Assembly (NCBI RefSeq): GCF_017874235.1
Contig: NZ_JAGGLC010000003.1
Location: forward strand, 1-64,000
Length of the DNA stretch: 64,000 nucleotides
Origin: Halolamina salifodinae
GTDB taxonomy: Archaea; Halobacteriota; Halobacteria; Halobacteriales; Haloferacaceae
Direction of reading: 5' to 3'
The notes under the pieces were generated by a model that saw nothing but the letters and a program-made list of their open reading frames with translations, searched no databases and was not told the origin of the DNA. This document shows positions 44,147 to 51,242 of this stretch, in pieces (the first letter of the stretch is position 1; every line of letters starts with the position of its first letter). The translations under genes and the position numbers were made by a program.

Positions 44147-44823
44147 ATCGGAGAGAATACCTACAGTCAGTCGGAGCGGTGGGAGTAGTTCCCTACGCCG
44201 ACCTGTCCTCGGTAAGCGATGAGTCGATAGATGCGTTCTGCTATATCAAACGGTACGAGGCGGGCACAGTCCTCTCTCTATCCGTTCCATCGGGTCGAGG
44301 TGACTATCTCTCCATCCACGGTTGGACTGCCAATAACGACCACATAGTACACTCTCCACGCCTTGACGAGCCAAACGAATCGGATGGAGACGACGATGTG
44401 TATCACTTCTTCAACCAAGAACCAATCGAGGACTTCGAAATCTCAATTACCGAAGACGGTTTTATGGAGACAGTCGAGACCCGAGACCGATGTATCGGGT
44501 ACAACCCACACCACACCTTTCTCGATGGTGTTGAATATCTTGGAGAAATTGACCTGTTACGGATAGGCGTGAGCGATACATCCGCTCACATCTTGTACGA
44601 CCTCGACAGCGACTACGATGCGATACTCTGGAAGACTTACGATGAAGAACGAGGAGAGTGGGTACAACATCCCGATGACGCTCAAGATGCAATAGAGGGC
44701 GACTCGCTTTGCCCGCCTGAGACAAAATCTCCTGGATTTCTGCGGAGTAAGCGATTGCGAGCCAAAGGAATCGTCGGACAGTCAATCAAACCCATCCCCA
44801 TCATCCGAGACCGTCAGCGATAA
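44143..44823 (+). CDS. Tat-signal-like exported protein, array member 5 (subfamily B)
   Basis: A 226-residue paralogue of member 4. Shared blocks: I-K-R-Y-E-A-G-T-V-L-S-L, D-Y-D-A-I-L-W-K-T-Y-D-E-E-R-G-E-W-V-Q-H and the ending P-I-I-R-D-R-Q-R. The signal is M-N-R-R-E-Y-L-Q-S-V-G-A-V-G-V-V-P. Last gene of the ATGA-coupled series. C/W-containing motifs are not conserved with member 4, so a structural rather than catalytic role seems likelier. Confidence 0.66.
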   Translation: MNRREYLQSVGAVGVVPYADLSSVSDESIDAFCYIKRYEAGTVLSLSVPSGRGDYLSIHGWTANNDHIVHSPRLDEPNESDGDDDVYHFFNQEPIEDFEISITEDGFMETVETRDRCIGYNPHHTFLDGVEYLGEIDLLRIGVSDTSAHILYDLDSDYDAILWKTYDEERGEWVQHPDDAQDAIEGDSLCPPETKSPGFLRSKRLRAKGIVGQSIKPIPIIRDRQR

Positions 44824-44888
44824 TCATCTACTGTTTTTATACAATATAACCCAGGTTATATGTAGGGAAGAGCGAAGCTTAGCTCGAC

Positions 44889-45023
44889 ATGGGACGCTAT
44901 CCAAATTGTCCATCGTGTGGAAAAGATATCAAAGTGAACAAAATCTACCGCCTGGAAGCAGACGGGTTTGTCTACCATAGTTGCTATAAGTGTGACAACA
45001 TCTTCGAAGTGACGCCCGCATAG
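44889..45023 (+). CDS. 44-residue zinc-ribbon protein
   Basis: A short frame starting M-G-R-Y-P-N-C-P-S-C-G-K and ending V-T-P-A. Two CxxC knuckles (C-P-S-C at 7-10 and C-Y-K-C at 32-35) form a likely zinc ribbon. It is AT-rich with sensible codon use, and is followed after two bases by the dispersed repeat at 45025-45042. Function unknown; perhaps DNA or protein binding. Confidence 0.6.
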   Translation: MGRYPNCPSCGKDIKVNKIYRLEADGFVYHSCYKCDNIFEVTPA

Positions 45024-45024
45024 C

Positions 45025-45042
45025 CAGAGAGCACAGGTCTGC
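45025..45042 (+). repeat. dispersed 18-21-bp repeat, copy 1 (one mismatch)
   Basis: CAGAGAGCACAGGTCTGC directly follows the stop of the zinc-ribbon gene. It differs at one base from the copies at 52653-52675, 56816-56833 and 61115-61135, whose consensus is AGAGAGCACAGGTCGGC. The sense orientation is with the upstream gene. Confidence 0.6.
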
Positions 45043-45204
45043 TCAGGGATGACAGAGAACGCTTCTACTTTCCGAATTTGTACGATAGAAGTTTAGAACT
45101 CGTAGAATTTAGCAATTAGAGAGCGTGTGAGCGTTACGGGCGTTGGATGAATCTGATAGTGTTGAGTGTAGGGTGAACGAGATTATTATCGAGAAAACCA
45201 ACTT

Positions 45205-45405
45205 TTAGAACGGGAACGATGCGAGTACATCGACCGAATCAATCATAAGCGGCACTACATCCGACACAAAATCTGGTACTGGGTCTGGGAGACTATCTGG
45301 TACTGCGTCGGGTAAACTCGGCATATTAGGCACATCTGGCATATTTGGCATATCTGGAGCACTCGGTACTTCTGGAATTTCTGGAGTTGATTGTAGCAAC
45401 TTCAT
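45205..45405 (-). CDS. proline-rich repeat microprotein
   Basis: A 66-residue protein dominated by a P-x-x-P pattern, running P-E-I-P-E-V-P-S-A-P-D-M-P-N-M-P-D-V-P and continuing to D-V-V-P. ATG at 45405 is chosen because the promoter motif at 45429-45449 lies at the same 32-base spacing as for the gene at 52595. The extended polyproline-type rod is unusual for a mobile element. Function unknown; a spacer, adhesin or partner-binding peptide is conceivable. Confidence 0.55.
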   Translation of the reverse strand: MKLLQSTPEIPEVPSAPDMPNMPDVPNMPSLPDAVPDSLPDPVPDFVSDVVPLMIDSVDVLASFPF

Positions 45406-45428
45406 ACTATCTTGTTTAATATTCAACA

Positions 45429-45449
45429 CTAAATATATGTCGGAGTTTT
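45429..45449 (-). promoter_or_regulatory. promoter motif class 1 for the proline-rich gene
   Basis: On the minus strand the sequence reads AAAACTCCGACATATATTTA, followed by G. It nearly matches the element upstream of the gene starting at 52595, with the TATA-like part 32 bases from the ATG in both. CCGAC resembles a BRE and ATATATTTA a TATA box. A looser copy precedes the winged-helix gene (46236-46255). Confidence 0.6.
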
Positions 45450-45955
45450 TAGAAAATACTGAGATAGATGACGGTTCCAATCGCAAACAGCCCGATGAAA
45501 TACAGGACGATGTTAACGAACGGGTTTGCTGAGGTCGTCACACCAGCTGCATAGCGAGTTTTCTTCATCGGGGAAAACGGTTGGATTCCAGATTTCGTGA
45601 GCCAGTCCCCGATTAGGTGAAACACGATAGCGATAACGACGAACGCTCCAACAATCAGAGCGAGCCAGCCTCGACTAATCGATATCATCTCTACGAGAAT
45701 ACTCGGGAGTTTCGGCATCAGTAGATACACGCCAACTCCGAAGACGATAGCCAACACTACCGCTCCGAATAGCGTGTGCGTGATTCCTCGGTGTTTCACA
45801 AAGGGAAGCGACCAGTCGATATCAGGGTAAGTAGCGAGACCGATGCAGACGAAGAATCCGATGGCGGCCACGACATACATCTTGATGTAGAGGAGACCGA
45901 ACAGTATCGGAGCGAAAAGCAACATAGCGAGTCCCTGATGACCTTTTCCGTACAT
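45449..45955 (-). CDS. YdjM/LexA-binding-type membrane protein (PF04307 family)
   Basis: A 168-residue membrane protein with about four helices. Family residues are visible: H6 near the start, D45-x-D47 in Y-P-D-I-D-W, H55 and H60 in K-H-R-G-I-T-H-T, and a later H-L-I-G-D. These resemble metal-dependent phosphohydrolase ligands. Family proteins in phages and bacteria are membrane-associated, and one binds LexA. The gene follows the winged-helix gene by 15 bases and is probably co-transcribed with it. Confidence 0.82.
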   Translation of the reverse strand: MYGKGHQGLAMLLFAPILFGLLYIKMYVVAAIGFFVCIGLATYPDIDWSLPFVKHRGITHTLFGAVVLAIVFGVGVYLLMPKLPSILVEMISISRGWLALIVGAFVVIAIVFHLIGDWLTKSGIQPFSPMKKTRYAAGVTTSANPFVNIVLYFIGLFAIGTVIYLSIF

Positions 45956-45970
45956 AATTCTCGAAGTAGT

Positions 45971-46204
45971 TTAGTGGAGTTGGATTTCTTTGAAAGTCCA
46001 GTAGTCAGCGTGAGAGTGTTCTAATCGGGCGAGAATCTCTTTATCTCGCAATTGTTCGAGAACGGAATACACGCTCATCTTCTTCATATCAAGGTAGTCT
46101 GCAATCTGCGAGACCGTCGCCGTCCCGACCTTGTGCAAGTACAAGACAATCAGTTTCGCAGAAGACGATTCAACTCGTGTAAGAATATCTGTAATTGTTG
46201 ACAT
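45971..46204 (-). CDS. winged-helix DNA-binding protein, candidate repressor
   Basis: A 77-residue helix-turn-helix protein: A-T-V-S-Q-I-A-D-Y-L-D-M-K-K-M-S-V-Y-S-V-L carries the recognition helix, followed by a wing near E-H-S-H-A-D-Y. ATG at 46204 is preferred to the longer frame. It is divergent from the nuclease-like gene at 46306; a palindrome in the shared gap (46248-46262) is a natural operator for this protein. Confidence 0.75.
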   Translation of the reverse strand: MSTITDILTRVESSSAKLIVLYLHKVGTATVSQIADYLDMKKMSVYSVLEQLRDKEILARLEHSHADYWTFKEIQLH

Positions 46205-46235
46205 AACAATACAATTATACAACGCTGTTGGACGC

Positions 46236-46262
46236 CCAAATATATTTCGGAGTTTATCTCCG
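46236..46262. promoter_or_regulatory. class 1 promoter motif with CGGAG/CTCCG palindrome
   Basis: The minus-strand AAACTCCGAAATATATTT is a variant of the motifs at 45429-45449 and 52619-52639. CGGAG (46248-46252) and CTCCG (46258-46262) form a 5-bp inverted repeat around TTTAT. It lies between the divergent genes at 46204 and 46306, an arrangement suited to autoregulation by the winged-helix protein. Confidence 0.5.
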
Positions 46263-46305
46263 CACAATTAACCCTTTAGGGATAAAATATAAAGAATATG
46301 ATACT

Positions 46306-46911
46306 ATGGCACAATCAGCCAAGACGCCTGCAAAGGCGAAACAGTTACTCGAATCGGATATCGAACAAGCAACCCCAGAAGGCTACGAAGGCTCAGAAGA
46401 CTACGGACGAACAGGCGAAGAACGAAAATTCGACGGTTGGATTGGTGATATCGGTGAAGCGTTCTTTCATAGGCTCGTCAAACACCAAACTGATTTTGAA
46501 GTCGAACATCTCGGTGGCAAAACCGAACCTGATTTTCTGCTCGACGGCGTGTCCGTCGATGTAAAAACTCGAACCGTAATCGGGGACAACAAACGAGACC
46601 TTCTCGTTCCCAACGATATCGAAGACTACCCACACGACTTGTATATTCTCCTGCGATGCGTATATGTAGGCGATTGGGAAGACCTCCCTCGCTACGAACG
46701 AGACCTCTACGGACTCGAACTCATCGGCATCTGGCAAGGAGAAACAGTCGTTGAAGTTTGCGAACCTTTCAATCCAGAGTGGGTGCAAGGCCGTCCGTCC
46801 CAGAACTACCGAGGAACGGTGAAGTGCGAATACGACACGAAAGACGGAGACGACTGGATGGATTTAGGAGACCTCGTTCGACTAGTCCGAGACAAGAAGT
46901 CCGACGATTGA
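46306..46911 (+). CDS. PD-(D/E)XK nuclease-like protein
   Basis: A 201-residue protein. The nuclease pattern is visible as E51 in I-G-D-I-G-E-A-F, then E-P-D76-F-L-L-D and V-D85-V-K87-T-R, so the Asp-x-Lys core and upstream Glu are present. ATG at 46306 is chosen; TATA-like AAAATATAAA lies about 20-28 bases upstream. Possible roles are resolving DNA intermediates, degrading host DNA or solitary restriction. Its end faces the gene at 47038 across the 41-bp inverted repeat copy. Confidence 0.7.
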   Translation: MAQSAKTPAKAKQLLESDIEQATPEGYEGSEDYGRTGEERKFDGWIGDIGEAFFHRLVKHQTDFEVEHLGGKTEPDFLLDGVSVDVKTRTVIGDNKRDLLVPNDIEDYPHDLYILLRCVYVGDWEDLPRYERDLYGLELIGIWQGETVVEVCEPFNPEWVQGRPSQNYRGTVKCEYDTKDGDDWMDLGDLVRLVRDKKSDD

Positions 46912-46959
46912 ATATCCCTATTTTCTGCTTTTAGAATAACAGTATAGTATAGTATTTAC

Positions 46960-47000
46960 TAGAATAGCTAATTAGCTATTTTCTTAGCTATTAGCTATTT
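46960..47000 (+). repeat. 41-bp inverted repeat, left copy (IR-A)
   Basis: This begins TAGAATAGCTAATTAGCTAT and continues to 47000. Its exact reverse complement occupies 59394-59434. It is built from TAGCTA units and contains the perfect 14-bp palindrome TAGCTAATTAGCTA. Flanking TATAGTA-rich sequence is also similar in both copies. It lies between the convergent ends of the genes at 46306-46911 and 47038-47253. Confidence 0.85.
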
Positions 47001-47037
47001 GTTAGTATAGTAGTATAGTGGTGTTTTGAAAAAGAGT

Positions 47038-47253
47038 CTATCCAAGAATCGGGTCGTGGGAGAAGTGATAATCGTCATCCACGGTCTCGTCTCTTCGTTC
47101 GAGTTCTTCAATCAAGATATCGTGTAACTCGTCTTCACGATAATCGTCTTCGAGCTGGTCGATAACATCGATTATCTCGTTAGCATCGAAATCCGAAGGT
47201 CGTTCAATAATCTGTTCGGCCACACTCTGCATATCTAAGTTGGTAAGTGACAT
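47038..47253 (-). CDS. small acidic helical protein
   Basis: A 71-residue, acidic, predicted all-helical protein (V-I-D-Q-L-E-D-D-Y-R-E-D-E-L-H-D). No signal or cysteine. It is transcribed divergently from the AbrB-like gene at 47372, with about 118 bases between. Small size and charge fit an element-encoded regulator or inhibitor, but no family is recognised. Confidence 0.6.
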   Translation of the reverse strand: MSLTNLDMQSVAEQIIERPSDFDANEIIDVIDQLEDDYREDELHDILIEELERRDETVDDDYHFSHDPILG

Positions 47254-47325
47254 AGTGTAAATAATTCTATATCTTGTAGGGTTAGTAAACCATCGACGGT
47301 TAGATTATTTCACAAAAATTCTTCT

Positions 47326-47349
47326 GGGGATAACCCTTTTAACCCCTCA
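47326..47349 (+). promoter_or_regulatory. promoter motif class 2 upstream of the AbrB-like gene
   Basis: The sequence contains GGGGATAACCC followed by TTTTAACCCCTCA. The same arrangement (GGG-N5-CCC, then TTTAACCCCTCA, then CACATATA-like sequence) precedes the genes starting at 58000 and 59254. TTTAAC lies 34 bases from the ATG here and 28 at the other two, consistent with a TATA box for leaderless transcripts. Confidence 0.62.
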
Positions 47350-47371
47350 CCACATATAACAATATGTAGAT

Positions 47372-47614
47372 ATGTCAGATAACTCAAACTCTACGACAGT
47401 AGTACAAGACAGCAAGAAAGCCAACCTCAACGATTCGGGGCAGACGACGATTCCGAAGCGATGGAGAGATGAAATTGCAGAGAAGTTCGACTGTGATGTT
47501 GAAGCGGTCGAGATGAAGTTCATCCTCGAAGATGGCGAGCCTAAGTTCGTTCTCGAACCACGGATGCTCGTCTCTCCATCTCAGGTTGCAGACGCAGAAC
47601 AGGCAGAGAAGTAA
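47372..47614 (+). CDS. AbrB/SpoVT-like DNA-binding protein
   Basis: An 80-residue protein. L-N-D-S-G-Q-T-T-I-P-K-R-W-R-D-E-I matches the swapped-hairpin AbrB motif (usually G-Q-I-T-I-P-K-x-I-R). A C-terminal acidic segment follows. AbrB-type proteins bind DNA as dimers and often serve as antitoxins or global regulators on plasmids. It shares promoter class 2 with two minus-strand genes near 58-59 kb, so it might regulate that group. Confidence 0.7.
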   Translation: MSDNSNSTTVVQDSKKANLNDSGQTTIPKRWRDEIAEKFDCDVEAVEMKFILEDGEPKFVLEPRMLVSPSQVADAEQAEK

Positions 47615-47643
47615 CTCACGGAATTAGAAAATTAATAGAAATT

Positions 47644-47751
47644 ATGACACAATCACATAAGCATACGCACGCACGGTTTAAAAAAGTATCGGAAGTTAGA
47701 CAAGTCTATCCAAGATTGGGTGTAGTCGCCCGTGGAGGTGATGGCTACTAA
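47644..47751 (+). CDS. candidate 35-residue basic microprotein
   Basis: A short frame starting M-T-Q-S-H-K-H-T-H-A-R-F-K-K and ending G-G-D-G-Y. It ends eleven bases inside the next gene, whose ATG (47741) is preceded by GGAGGTG, so the two could be coupled. The basic, His-rich character contrasts with neighbouring acidic proteins. Support is only frame position and composition. Confidence 0.35.
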   Translation: MTQSHKHTHARFKKVSEVRQVYPRLGVVARGGDGY

Positions 47752-48301
47752 CGACGAAGCAGTTAGCGTCTCAGTTTCGATGCCTCAGTCGGAGTACGAA
47801 CGGGCAGACGAGATTGCTGACCAGATGGGTATCTCGACCTCGAAGTGTATTCGAGAAGGACACCACCTTCAGCCAGGCGGCCTCGAAGAGCAAATTTCCC
47901 AACTCGAAGATACTATTGAGAGTCTCGCAAACGAAATCGAGGAGAAGCAGTCAAAACTCGATGCAAAACGAGCGAGACTCGAACACTTGAAAAAGAAGCT
48001 CGAAGAGCGGGAGGAAGAAGAAGAGGAAGACGAAGCACGGTTGCAGTCCGCTATCAACCGCATCGCTTCATACTTCGCTCTCGACCCGAACCAAGAGCAG
48101 CTCAACTTCGACAAACTCACAGAATCCGATGTGGAGACAATTATCCGACTTGACGATGAAGTGACGACTGTCGAAGAAGTGTACGATATGGCACGCTCTC
48201 GTGCCGATGAAGTGGAACCGACCGACTACCTCGATGACGAGTTTGTACGACTCAACGGAGGTGATGAATCAAACGACCTAACAGAAAACCTTGACCTATA
48301 A
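47741..48301 (+). CDS. RHH-domain/coiled-coil DNA-binding protein upstream of MCM
   Basis: A 186-residue protein. An N-terminal ribbon-helix-helix (S-V-S-V-S-M-P-Q-S-E-Y-E-R-A-D-E-I-A) is followed by a strong coiled coil at about 50-100 with a long Glu run (E-E-R-E-E-E-E-E-E-D-E) and a small acidic C-terminal domain. ATG at 47741 is used. The MCM gene starts two bases after the stop. It could be an origin-binding or MCM-loading factor, an inference from this tight linkage. Confidence 0.72.
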   Translation: MATNDEAVSVSVSMPQSEYERADEIADQMGISTSKCIREGHHLQPGGLEEQISQLEDTIESLANEIEEKQSKLDAKRARLEHLKKKLEEREEEEEEDEARLQSAINRIASYFALDPNQEQLNFDKLTESDVETIIRLDDEVTTVEEVYDMARSRADEVEPTDYLDDEFVRLNGGDESNDLTENLDL

Positions 48302-48303
48302 TT

Positions 48304-50319
48304 ATGATTGACCAACTAATCGATACAGAACCAGAACGGAACGAAGGACTTGTAAAGTCCCTCAGAGCACAGCTTGAAGATTGGAACACTATTACATACA
48401 GTTACGACTCTGACGAACGGACGCAGACAATCGAGATTGATTGGGATGCGTGCGTTGCGATGGAGAAAGACCTCGATAAACTCTTCCAGCGAGACCCAAC
48501 AGGCGCACTCTTCAACTTAGAGATTGCGGCGGAAGAACATCTTGAAGCACACCCAGAGTTCGACGGAGAAGAAGTTACACAGTACATCCGATTCACCAGC
48601 GATGATGCAGACGGGAAACGGATTGATGAAACGATGAGTGACGATGTGGGCACCCTCGTCCACATCACAGCGTCCGTTGACCAAGTATACCCGAAACACG
48701 ATGTGATGACGCACGCCATCTTCCGATGCGTTAAGTGTGGTACTCGGAACGAACGGTCACAGAAGGTCGTCACCGACCAGCTCCGACACCCAAGTATCTG
48801 TGTGAACGAAGAGTGCAACAACTCTGCCAACTCCAACTTCGTCCTCCTCGAAGAACAGTCAACGGTCAAAGACCACCAAATCATCAAACTCTCTGATGAG
48901 GCAACTGCTGACCGACAGGGCGAAGAGATTGATGCTCACTTATTCCATCCCTTCCTCGACAGCGTAGAGGTCGGGGAGAGCGTCACAATCACGGCCATCC
49001 CACAACGCTACAGAGACAATCAGAACGACCTTACCCAGGAGCGGGAACTGGTCGTCCTCGGAATCGACAACGAACGAGAATCCTATAGCCTCTCGGAAGA
49101 GGAACGAGAACGCTTCCAGAAGATTGTGGATTCAGGAAACGCAGAACAAGTCTTACACAACTCCCTCGCCCCACACATCGTCGGTGAAGATATCCGAGAC
49201 GCAAAACAAGGCGTCCTGTACGCTACTGTATCTGGCAACATCTCATGGATGGACCGACCAGACCTCAACATCCCACTTATCGGAGACCCTGCCGTTGGAA
49301 AGACGCAGATTCTCGATTTCGTTGAGGATGCAGTTTCACAGTCGATGCTCTCTGAAGGTGGAGCAACCAGTAAAGCAGGATTGCTCGGGATGGCGATGAA
49401 GGACGAACGAACAGGGAAGTGGTACGCTCACGCTGGTCCGTACTTTAGATACCGAGATGTGATGGTTGACGAACTCGCTGATATGAAGACCGAGGATATC
49501 TCTAAACTGAAGAGTGCCCTCGAATCTCAGAGTCACACCATCACGATGGGAGATGTTCGGAAGCAGAAATTCACGACCGACGGTTCGTTCCTTGCAGCAT
49601 CGAACCCTATCGACGGGAAGTTTGATGAACACGAACCGCTCGATGAACAGTACGATTTCGACCCTGCTGTTCTATCTCGATTCGACCTCATCTACATCAT
49701 CCAAGACTCTCAAGATGAAGATGCCGACCGAGAGAAAGCGATGGCCGTGATGAACCGCTACCAAGAAGCAGCTGCTGAAGACCCTGACCACGACCGCCTC
49801 AGCAAATCCGAGTTCGGGAAATTCGTTGAATTCCTCAAGGAGAAAGAACCTGCACCTCCAGGTGAAGAAGAAGCAGAACACATCGCAGATAAATTCGCTG
49901 AACTCCGAGAAGATAACTCGGACAACATCGACCTGCGTAATATTGAAACAGTCAACCGTATCGCAGCCGTATCCGCCCGCCTAAACGGACACGACCAAAT
50001 CCAAAAAGAAGACCTCTCCAAAGGCTTCGAGATGTTCGTCGGCTCCGTCAACCAACTAGCCGACGCTAATATTGACAAATCGATGCTCTGGTCTGGACGG
50101 TCAGAAGAACAGACAGAAGCGATGGAGAAAGTCGTTGATGCTGTTGAAGCCCTCCATCATACAGAAGATGATGAACCAACTCGGGGAGAAGTGGAACGAC
50201 GAGTCGTGATGAATAACCAGCTCGACCAGCAGACAATTCAGTGGGCTGTTGATAAGCGGCTTGAAGATGATACGCTGTATGAAGATGATGAAGGTGTACT
50301 CCACACAACTAAGAAGTAA
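48304..50319 (+). CDS. mcm: MCM-family replicative helicase of the element
   Basis: A 671-residue MCM. The N-terminal domain carries a zinc motif C142-x2-C145 and C166-x4-C171. The AAA+ core has Walker A G-D-P-A-V-G-K-T (327-334), Walker B with D389-E390 in V-M-V-D-E-L-A-D, sensor-1 N434 in A-A-S-N-P, and arginine finger R459 in L-S-R-F-D. A C-terminal winged helix follows (about 600-670). It should unwind DNA for replication of the element. It is clearly divergent from chromosomal MCM proteins, consistent with MCM copies known in archaeal mobile elements. Confidence 0.92.
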   Translation: MIDQLIDTEPERNEGLVKSLRAQLEDWNTITYSYDSDERTQTIEIDWDACVAMEKDLDKLFQRDPTGALFNLEIAAEEHLEAHPEFDGEEVTQYIRFTSDDADGKRIDETMSDDVGTLVHITASVDQVYPKHDVMTHAIFRCVKCGTRNERSQKVVTDQLRHPSICVNEECNNSANSNFVLLEEQSTVKDHQIIKLSDEATADRQGEEIDAHLFHPFLDSVEVGESVTITAIPQRYRDNQNDLTQERELVVLGIDNERESYSLSEEERERFQKIVDSGNAEQVLHNSLAPHIVGEDIRDAKQGVLYATVSGNISWMDRPDLNIPLIGDPAVGKTQILDFVEDAVSQSMLSEGGATSKAGLLGMAMKDERTGKWYAHAGPYFRYRDVMVDELADMKTEDISKLKSALESQSHTITMGDVRKQKFTTDGSFLAASNPIDGKFDEHEPLDEQYDFDPAVLSRFDLIYIIQDSQDEDADREKAMAVMNRYQEAAAEDPDHDRLSKSEFGKFVEFLKEKEPAPPGEEEAEHIADKFAELREDNSDNIDLRNIETVNRIAAVSARLNGHDQIQKEDLSKGFEMFVGSVNQLADANIDKSMLWSGRSEEQTEAMEKVVDAVEALHHTEDDEPTRGEVERRVVMNNQLDQQTIQWAVDKRLEDDTLYEDDEGVLHTTKK

Positions 50320-50717
50320 CTATTATTAACCATATTATCAATTGACAATTTTATTAATAATTGACAATTTTTACTATGTAGTGTTTTACTCTAGCTTCAA
50401 AATCAACTAATCTTCTTTATTCTATTCGACCTATCTTATCTCGTAACTCGCTATCTATCCTATCGTCGGTCTTCTCTCTTCTCTCCTAATCCTGTATTCT
50501 CCTGTTCTTCTTGAGTCTGTGTTCCCCTATTTTCTGCATCCTTATTCTCCTTCTCTGCTCTATCATATCTCGTCTCTGTTCTCTCCCCTCTACTCGGGTC
50601 TTATCCTGTCTATTAGTGTCGTAACTGAATTCACAGTCTCCGAATCGTTACAATCGGGTGCAAATAATTGTAGTTTGTTTGAAAGGATTAGTAGGGTTGG
50701 AGTTGCTATATTATACT
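50320..50717. other. polypyrimidine stretch with AT-rich direct repeats downstream of MCM
   Basis: Two copies of AATTGACAATTTT occur near 50339-50373, just after the MCM stop. From about 50395 to 50625 the plus strand is almost entirely C and T with short interruptions. No frame is credible. T-rich sense sequence after a gene suits archaeal termination and aCPSF1 cleavage, but the length is unusual. The region might also be an origin or an easily unwound site. Confidence 0.55.
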
Positions 50718-51236
50718 ATGAACATCACGAAACGAGAAGAAGATATCTTAGAATCGTTGTACAAAGAAGACGGCCCGCTGAGTACTACTGAACTCAAATC
50801 TTCGACGGGAATCGGAACAAAAGCGATTGGATACTCAGTCAGAGAGAAGCTCGAACCTGAAGGTCTCGTCTCTTACGAGTATGAAGAATCGAACGGTACG
50901 GAAGTCCGAGTCCACGAGCTAACCGAAGAAGGCGAGTCGAAGATTCAGCGAGGACTTATCGGAGATGTGTTTGGTAAGTCGTCTGAAAGTGACCCTGAGA
51001 AAGTAGCACTCAAGGCTCAGGTAGACGAGATGGAAGACCGCCTGGAGAAAGTCGAGAACAAGACGCAAGCCAACAAGCAAATCCTCGACGGCTTACAAAC
51101 TCGTCTCGATAAAGCGGTCGAATATATTGAGAAACACGATACTCGTCTCAACGGTCTACGATGGGCGTTAGAAGATTCTTCGTTGATGCTCTCCATCGAA
51201 GAGTATGTGGAGAAAGTTCGAGAGAACAGCGAATAA
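50718..51236 (+). CDS. winged-helix/coiled-coil DNA-binding protein
   Basis: A 172-residue protein. Winged helix at residues 1-75 (L-S-T-T-E-L-K-S-S-T-G-I-G-T-K-A-I-G-Y recognition region), then a coiled coil about 95-150 (V-D-E-M-E-D-R-L-E-K-V). ATG at 50718 follows TATATTATACT; upstream frame is not coding-like. The layout resembles PadR/phage-type regulators that dimerise through a long helix. Confidence 0.75.
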   Translation: MNITKREEDILESLYKEDGPLSTTELKSSTGIGTKAIGYSVREKLEPEGLVSYEYEESNGTEVRVHELTEEGESKIQRGLIGDVFGKSSESDPEKVALKAQVDEMEDRLEKVENKTQANKQILDGLQTRLDKAVEYIEKHDTRLNGLRWALEDSSLMLSIEEYVEKVRENSE

Positions 51237-51242
51237 TAATTT

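Noticed and set aside
46306..46911. Half of a second restriction-modification system
   Set aside because: A PD-(D/E)XK core is visible but no methyltransferase is adjacent; a solitary nuclease or resolvase is as likely, so only the fold is claimed.
46912..47037. CRISPR-like array in the TAGCTA repeat region
   Set aside because: Units are 6-14 bp, palindromic and unspaced, with no unique spacers or cas genes; the structure is an inverted-repeat site, not a CRISPR array.
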